Shown here in pieces: positions 59,493-64,000 of a DNA stretch of 64,000 nt (positions are counted from its first letter, which is position 1; each line of letters opens with the position of its first letter). This DNA is from Shewanella indica (GTDB lineage Bacteria; Pseudomonadota; Gammaproteobacteria; Enterobacterales; Shewanellaceae), in contig NZ_NIJK01000054.1 in NCBI RefSeq assembly GCF_002836975.1, positions 62,001 to 126,000 on the forward strand. The letters are read 5' to 3'. The notes under the pieces were generated by a model, which was given only the letters and a program-made list of their open reading frames with translations, ran no database searches and was not told where the DNA came from. Made by a program: the position numbers and the translations under genes.

Positions 59493-60407
59493 TTGCGTAT
59501 CGATATCGACGCCTTCAATGTGCTTAAGGTGGTGGTGGAAGAGGGCAGTTTTGCCAAGGCGGCAGAGCGTCTGCACAAGGCGCAGTCGGCGGTGAGCTAT
59601 CAGATAAAGAAACTGGAACAATATCTTGGCGTTAATCTGCTGGACCGTAATCAATACCGGGCCGAGCTGACTCACGAAGGGCGGGTTATTCTGGCCGAGG
59701 GACAACGCTTACTGGCGCATCTTGGCAACATAGAACATCTGGCCAGCCGTTTCAGTGAGGGTTGGGAGCCCAGGTTGGAGCTGGTGATAGACGGCGCCTT
59801 GCCGATGGAGCCTATCATGACTGCCCTCAAGCGCATGACAGAGCATAAGATCCCGACCAAAATCCAGCTTAATATGGAGTTTCTCGGTGGGGTACAACAC
59901 AGGTTTGAGCGCGACAGCGCTGATCTTATGTTGGTGAAAGACTATCGCAGCGGCCCCAGTTACCACCCCAAGCCCCTGCCTGCCATCACCAGTGTGTTGG
60001 TGGCAGGTAAAGACCACCCCTTGACTTCGCGCCGCGGCATAACTCTGTCTGAATTGCAGCAACATGTGGAGCTTACCATCGAAGACTCATCACCGGTCAA
60101 GAGCCAGCGCGATGAGCTGCAGTTTGGCGGCGACAAGGTCTTTTATCTTTCCGGTTTTATTATGAAAAAGAACGCCTTGCTCAAGGGGCTGGGTTTTGGT
60201 TGGATGCCGGATTTTCTGATAACCGAAGAGCTGGCTTATGGTGATTTAAGTGAGCTGGACTTTGTCGGCGGCAGCCGTTTTCGTTTTATTCCTCAGTTGG
60301 TGTCAACGCTGGAACGCCCCCTTGGCCGCGCAGGAAGGCTGTTTACCGAGCTTATTCTGGAGGAGTTTGAGCGCTTTCAAGGGGATAACGCCAGCGGTTT
60401 GGGTTGA
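59493..60407 (+). CDS. LysR-family transcriptional regulator
   Basis: 304 residues. N-terminal winged helix-turn-helix (MRIDIDAFNVLKVVVEEGSFAKAAERLHKAQSAVSYQIKKLEQYLG) and a periplasmic-binding-like effector domain (LELVIDGALPMEPIMTALKRM, then KPLPAITSVLVAGKDHPL). The start is TTG 59493 with GGGAG about ten bases upstream. It is transcribed away from hmgA-hppD, the usual layout of a LysR regulator and its target, so homogentisate-pathway control is a reasonable inference. Confidence 0.92.
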   Translation: MRIDIDAFNVLKVVVEEGSFAKAAERLHKAQSAVSYQIKKLEQYLGVNLLDRNQYRAELTHEGRVILAEGQRLLAHLGNIEHLASRFSEGWEPRLELVIDGALPMEPIMTALKRMTEHKIPTKIQLNMEFLGGVQHRFERDSADLMLVKDYRSGPSYHPKPLPAITSVLVAGKDHPLTSRRGITLSELQQHVELTIEDSSPVKSQRDELQFGGDKVFYLSGFIMKKNALLKGLGFGWMPDFLITEELAYGDLSELDFVGGSRFRFIPQLVSTLERPLGRAGRLFTELILEEFERFQGDNASGLG

Positions 60408-60525
60408 AGCATTCTGTTACTTTTTACTCAAATTACATCCACCTCCTCACTTGCCGTTTTGACATTTTATGTCATAGACTGAGTGCCAGGTCATTCAGAC
60501 CCTAAACCATTGAGGGGGAGTTTCA

Positions 60526-61320
60526 ATGAGCAAGAACAGCCATGAAGTGGATTATGAGATCAAGGGCGAGAGCATGCAGCTGGTTGAGGTGGAGCTGGAT
60601 CCCGGCGAAACCGTGATAGCCGAGGCCGGCGCCATGACTTACATGGAGGAAGGGATCAGTTTTGAAGCGCGCATGGGCGATGGCTCAGAGCCGGATTCGG
60701 GCTTTTTTGGCAAGTTGATGGGGGCCGGTAAACGTATGCTGACAGGTGAAAGCCTGTTTATGACCCATTTCAGCAATCAGGGCCAGGGCAAACGCCGGGT
60801 GTCGTTCGCCGCACCTTATCCAGGCACTATTCTGGCAATCGATCTCGATGAGGTCGGCGGTGAACTCATTTTGCAGAAAGACAGTTTCCTGGCTGCGGCT
60901 ATGGGGACCCAGGTGACCATGAGATTCAATAAGCGCCTGGGAACCGGTTTCTTCGGCGGTGAAGGCTTTATTTTGCAGAGTCTCAAGGGTGATGGCATGG
61001 CCTTTATTCACGCAGGTGGCACCTTGATCCGTAAAGAGCTCAAGGGCGAAACCCTGAGAGTGGATACCGGCTGTCTGGTGGGCTTTACCAATGGCATCGA
61101 TTACGACATAGAGAGAGCCGGCTCTCTCAAGTCCATGGTGTTTGGGGGTGAAGGTTTATTTCTGGCGACACTTTCAGGCCATGGCACAGTGTGGCTGCAG
61201 AGCTTGCCGTTTTCCCGTATGGCCGACAGGATCATTGCCCATGCGCCTTCCGCCGGTGGCAGTGACCGGGGCGAGGGCTCAGTGCTTGGCGGAATTGGCC
61301 GTATGCTGGATGGGCGCTGA
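60526..61320 (+). CDS. TIGR00266/AIM24 family protein
   Basis: 264 residues, the DUF124/AIM24 beta-sandwich found in many bacteria and, as Aim24, in mitochondria; no biochemical function is known. Recognisable segments: YEIKGESMQLVEVELDPGETVIAEAGAMTYMEEGISF, GESLFMTHFSNQGQGKRRVSFAAPYPG, VDTGCLVGFTNGIDYDIERAGSLKSMVFGGEGLFLATLSGHGTVWLQSLPFSR. The C-terminus ends in a short Gly-rich tail. AGGGGGAG before the ATG. It stands alone in its transcript, ended by a bidirectional terminator. Confidence 0.9.
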   Translation: MSKNSHEVDYEIKGESMQLVEVELDPGETVIAEAGAMTYMEEGISFEARMGDGSEPDSGFFGKLMGAGKRMLTGESLFMTHFSNQGQGKRRVSFAAPYPGTILAIDLDEVGGELILQKDSFLAAAMGTQVTMRFNKRLGTGFFGGEGFILQSLKGDGMAFIHAGGTLIRKELKGETLRVDTGCLVGFTNGIDYDIERAGSLKSMVFGGEGLFLATLSGHGTVWLQSLPFSRMADRIIAHAPSAGGSDRGEGSVLGGIGRMLDGR

Positions 61321-61437
61321 GAAGCGCTATTGGCGAAATGACCGGCAAAGGTAGCAGTAAAGATTAAGGTAAAGATAGCAGCGAAGAAAGGCAGTCAAGA
61401 AAGACAGTCAAGCGCTGACCCCATTTGCTGACAAACA

Positions 61438-61467
61438 AAAAAGCCATGGTTTCCACCATGGCTTTTT
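61438..61467. terminator. Bidirectional terminator after the AIM24-like gene
   Basis: 12-bp stem AAAAAGCCATGG/CCATGGCTTTTT with a six-base loop, between convergent genes. Confidence 0.93.
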
Positions 61468-61497
61468 GCTTTTGAACTCAGGGCTTTGATAACGGCA

Positions 61498-61818
61498 TCA
61501 GTGTTCCAGGATCTCAATGATCCTGCGGGTCTTGTCGTGCAGCTTGAACAGTGTGCCTTCAATGTCGACCGTTATCAGGCCATCATTGCCCAGCGGCACA
61601 ACTACTCGGCCGCGAGCATAGATATCATTATCAAGGATATCGCCCCTGTGATAGCGCTTTTGCCAACCCGGAGGCAAAGGTTCACCCCGGGCGGCTTTCT
61701 TTTGCAGTCCAGGGGGCAAATCTTTGTGGTCTTTATCCTGCTTGGCCAAAACGGCCGGACTGGCCAGCAGGGCACCCAGGCTGATTGCTACCAAGGCTTT
61801 GGATAGTTTGTTTGTCAT
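61498..61818 (-). CDS. Small secreted RcnB/CigR-like protein
   Basis: 106 residues. Signal peptide (LSKALVAISLGALLASPAVLA, cleavage near residue 24), then a charged segment DKDHKDLPPGLQKKAARGEPLPPGWQKRYHRGD, the PPGLxKK/LPPGWQ pattern of RcnB/CigR-like periplasmic proteins, then IYARGRVVVPLGNDGLITVDIEGTLFKLHD. Role unknown; RcnB itself affects metal efflux. ATG 61818 overlaps the EVE gene stop by four bases and has AGGAG seven bases upstream; the frame is open 12 codons further without support. Confidence 0.8.
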   Translation of the reverse strand: MTNKLSKALVAISLGALLASPAVLAKQDKDHKDLPPGLQKKAARGEPLPPGWQKRYHRGDILDNDIYARGRVVVPLGNDGLITVDIEGTLFKLHDKTRRIIEILEH

Positions 61819-62279
61819 AGTTGCTCTCCTGCGAGTAGAAGAATACGTTGCCATTCCTGCTCTGTGACCGGTTGCACGCTCAGTCTGGCCCCTTTTTGTA
61901 CCAGATACATATGTTCGAGCTGCGAGTCTGCCTTGATCTCTTTCAGGCTGACTGTTCTGGCAAACTGCCGTTCAAAGCCGATATCCAGCTGAAACCAGCG
62001 CGGTGACTCTGGGCTCGACTTGGGATCAAAGTAGGGTGATTCCGGATCCCAGGCCGTGGTATCGGCTTTGGCCTCTCCGACGACTCTGGCTGTGCCCACC
62101 ACGCCCGGCGTTTTGCAACTGGAATGATAGAACAAAATGGCGTCGCCGATTTGCAGTTCATCGCGAATAAAGTTGCGAGCCTGATAATTGCGGATCCCGC
62201 ACCAGGGTTCCACCTTGACCCGCTGTAGATCGTCGATGCTGAATTCATCGGGTTCGGATTTCATCAACCAGTACTTCAT
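61815..62279 (-). CDS. EVE domain-containing protein
   Basis: 154-residue PUA-superfamily EVE protein; such domains bind modified DNA or RNA bases. Pattern: YWLMKSEPDEFSIDDLQ, WCGIRNYQARNFIRDELQIGDAILFYHSSCKTPGVVGTARVV, then SPRWFQLDIGFERQF and the C-terminal PVTEQEWQRILLLAG. The tight aromatic cage residues (W, Y, F) are present. It is upstream of and translationally coupled (four-base overlap) to the small secreted protein, which is an odd pairing. Confidence 0.9.
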   Translation of the reverse strand: MKYWLMKSEPDEFSIDDLQRVKVEPWCGIRNYQARNFIRDELQIGDAILFYHSSCKTPGVVGTARVVGEAKADTTAWDPESPYFDPKSSPESPRWFQLDIGFERQFARTVSLKEIKADSQLEHMYLVQKGARLSVQPVTEQEWQRILLLAGEQL

Positions 62280-62422
62280 GCTGGCACTCCTTGAGTGTTT
62301 TTACCAGAAAAGCTTACCAGCCTGTTAAGCACTTATTCAGCAAGGCAAGGGCAGACTGACTTCATTAGATTGGTAGATTATGCATTATTGTGATAATCGA
62401 TGTAAAAGATTAGGAGTCGCCT

Positions 62423-62773
62423 ATGGCCACACTCAGCCTGACAGCTTCAACTGCTGATTATCAAACCTATCGCCATGATTTTGCCCGCGGGGAACAGGAT
62501 TACGACCCCGCGACAGTCCATAAATTTGTTGCCGAAATGAAGCGCCAAGGCATGTTGCTCAACGAGTTCAGTTGGGATGATTGGTATCAAAACAGCCATA
62601 TGGTCGACAGGCCTGAATATATCGCCGATGCTTCCTTGTATGAATGCCGCTTGCTGCTCAGTGCCATGGTGCGCTTAGAGCGTTTCAGCCCGGGTGTCCT
62701 GCAGAACATGCGCCGTCAGGGGGTCATGTTGGCCTTACTGGAAAGAATGCAGCAATTGCAAAAGGCGGCCTGA
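62423..62773 (+). CDS. Small protein, DUF6508-like, function unknown
   Basis: 116 residues, no signal or membrane segment. The N-terminus is YQTYRHDFARGEQDYDPATVHKFVAEM. The C-terminal half DASLYECRLLLSAMVRLERFSPGVLQNMRRQGVMLALLERM fits the DUF6508 pattern (LT-x-x-VR-x-ERF-x-x-G) as I recall it; this is only a motif-level match. AGGAG before the ATG. Divergent from the EVE gene and followed by a terminator. Confidence 0.75.
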   Translation: MATLSLTASTADYQTYRHDFARGEQDYDPATVHKFVAEMKRQGMLLNEFSWDDWYQNSHMVDRPEYIADASLYECRLLLSAMVRLERFSPGVLQNMRRQGVMLALLERMQQLQKAA

Positions 62774-63099
62774 GGATATTCGGTCGCTGTTACCGTGCAT
62801 TTTGCGGCCATGATCCCGTCATCGGCAGGCTTTTTATTCAGGGCTCCTTTGGGGGCCCTGATGGTTTTTGAGCCATTATTCTTTAGTCTAAAAGCCGGTT
62901 TCCTTGCTTGTTATTCCAATGCGCCATTCGTTAGAGTCGTTATGAACCCTGCGCCCAGGCCGCAGTGAAAGCCGATCATTGCCGCTGCTTTTGATGCTTT
63001 TCAGACGTTGCCAATATGGCTTCACACTGTGAGGGGAGGGCCGCCGGCTCAGGGTGACAGACTCTTCCTATAACGATAAAACAACGCACGGAGGCTTAG
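62774..63099. other. Intergenic region before the acyl-CoA synthetase gene
   Basis: 326 bp. The terminator 62838-62868 belongs to the previous gene. The remainder has no gene; a GGAGG ribosome site stands just before the next start. Confidence 0.5.
62838..62868 (+). terminator. Terminator after the DUF6508-like gene
   Basis: 10-bp stem TCAGGGCTCC/GGGGCCCTGA (one T-G pair) with a TTTG loop, then TGGTTTTT. Confidence 0.75.
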
Positions 63100-64000
63100 A
63101 TGTCTGCCAACAAGACAAGCAAGCAACTCAATGATTTACCTCTGTCACAGAGCCGTTATCTGGGGCACAGTAATACTCCCTTGATAGACAAGACCATAGG
63201 TCAGTATTTGCAGGATATCTGCAACCGCTATCCGGACAATACAGCTGTGGTGATGCATCATCAGCAACTGCGCTGGAGTTATGCGCGCTATCTTGAAGAG
63301 ATAGATAAGTTGGCCACAGGCCTGTTGGCACTGGGTATCGGCCCCGGGGATCGGGTCGGGATCTGGTCGCCCAATAATATCGAGTGGTGTCTGACTCAGT
63401 TTGCCACCGCCAGAATTGGCGCCATCATGGTGTGCATCAACCCGGCTTATCGCCCGGAAGAGCTGGAATATGCACTTACCAATGTGGGCTGTAAGGCTCT
63501 GATCACTCACGATAAGTTCAAGTCCAGCGATTACCTGGCGATGCTGAATGAGTTGGCGCCGGAACTCAGTGATGCCGAGCCCGGTAAGCTGGCGTCCAGT
63601 CGTCTGCCGGAACTGCGCTGCGTTATTCGCACCGGCAGTGACAAGACGCCGGGCATGCTGAATTTCCCCGAGGTATGTGCCATGGGCTCTGAGGCGGAAT
63701 ATGCCGATCTCAAAGGCATAGGTGAGCGTCTATCGGCCAATGATGCCATCAACATCCAGTTCACTTCAGGCACCACGGGTAACCCCAAAGGCGCCACGCT
63801 GACCCACCATAATATTCTCAACAACGGCATGCTGGTGGCCGATGCCATGGGCTTTGGCCCGGATGATAAGCTTTGTATTCCCGTGCCCCTGTACCACTGT
63901 TTTGGCATGGTGCTGGGGAATCTGGTGTGTCTGGCCAAAGGCGCCACGGCCGTATTCCCATCCGATGCCTTTGACCCTACGACTACCCTCAAGGTGGTCG
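63100..64000 (+). CDS. Acyl-CoA synthetase (AMP-binding), 5' part; 3' end outside window
   Basis: ANL-superfamily fatty-acyl/other acid CoA ligase, which activates an acid with ATP to the acyl-AMP and then the CoA ester. The 300 codons visible contain the N-terminal domain (LSQSRYLGHSNTPLIDKTIGQYLQDICNRY), LRWSYARYLEEIDKLATGLLALGIGPGDRVGIWSPNNIEW and the AMP-binding P-loop INIQFTSGTTGNPKGATLTHHN (about residue 220), then CIPVPLYHCFGMVLGN. The gene runs off the right edge without a stop. ATG 63100 follows GGAGGCTTAG. Chain-length preference cannot be read from this part. Confidence 0.94.
   Translation, partial: MSANKTSKQLNDLPLSQSRYLGHSNTPLIDKTIGQYLQDICNRYPDNTAVVMHHQQLRWSYARYLEEIDKLATGLLALGIGPGDRVGIWSPNNIEWCLTQFATARIGAIMVCINPAYRPEELEYALTNVGCKALITHDKFKSSDYLAMLNELAPELSDAEPGKLASSRLPELRCVIRTGSDKTPGMLNFPEVCAMGSEAEYADLKGIGERLSANDAINIQFTSGTTGNPKGATLTHHNILNNGMLVADAMGFGPDDKLCIPVPLYHCFGMVLGNLVCLAKGATAVFPSDAFDPTTTLKVV

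Noticed and set aside
61321..61436. Purine-rich imperfect repeats (AGGCAGTCAAGAA-like) after the AIM24-like gene
   Set aside because: Short, irregular and low complexity; no array, CRISPR or coding structure.
1..64000. CRISPR arrays, integrase/att sites, prophage or toxin-antitoxin modules
   Set aside because: None seen on reading through; no regularly spaced repeats and no phage or recombinase genes in the window.

Overview
The window looks like a chromosomal segment of a Shewanella-type marine gammaproteobacterium. It is moderately GC-rich by eye and densely coded. It carries many typical gammaproteobacterial neighbourhoods: rluE-nudJ-mnmA-hflD-purB, cspD divergent from clpS-clpA, infA, bpt-aat and yeaD-ydbH-ynbE-ydbL. 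It also has traits common in Shewanella: monomeric isocitrate dehydrogenase, leucine dehydrogenase, a eukaryotic-type S-adenosylmethionine decarboxylase, hmgA-hppD and large TonB-dependent receptors. The species call is inference from gene content; no rRNA or tRNA gene is visible.

Layout. 1-12500: end of ppsA, ydiJ, a DUF1285 protein, a MarR regulator, leucine dehydrogenase (ldh) with a LiuR-like operator, a DUF4826 protein, a two-gene ABC exporter, yceH and cvfB. 12500-13050: an IS5-like terminal sequence, then a chimeric scar in which the first ~65 codons of a sodium-solute-symporter/histidine kinase gene run into the last ~25 codons of a CoA-transferase B subunit. 13050-18610: polyamine cluster speE, speA, speD, speB (arginine to agmatine to putrescine to spermidine), preceded by a long structured leader with a possible 48-codon leader ORF. 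18650-21017: pdxH, a cold-shock gene and roxA. 21141-25719: minus-strand operon rluE-nudJ-mnmA-hflD-purB. 26046-33476: icd, cspD and a complete bacterial N-degron module (clpS, clpA, bpt, aat) with infA inside it. 33530-40694: glycine-zipper protein, small lysine/alanine-rich protein, ybgI and the minus-strand envelope-lipid operon yeaD-ydbH-ynbE-ydbL. 40900-43225: an acyl-CoA dehydrogenase under a FadR-like site, and a HIT hydrolase.

44005-52612 is the most distinctive part. Two tandem TonB-dependent receptors of exactly 850 residues each are about 90% identical without gaps, yet differ by a one-directional charge change: 11 acidic residues of the first copy are lysine in the second, with only one change the other way. 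Each has a CRP-like site about 295 bp before its start, and both share promoter-proximal blocks at identical offsets. A cadherin/Ig-like lipoprotein gene follows on the other strand.

53199-64000: gamma-glutamyltransferase, a COG3146-type acyltransferase, a LysE exporter, the hmgA-hppD tyrosine-degradation pair with a divergent LysR gene, an AIM24-like protein, an EVE-domain protein with a small secreted protein, a DUF6508-like protein, and the 5' part of an acyl-CoA synthetase running off the window.

Most genes are ordinary housekeeping genes. The observations worth following up are the charge-swapped receptor pair, the chimeric deletion scar beside an IS5-type end, and the speE leader.
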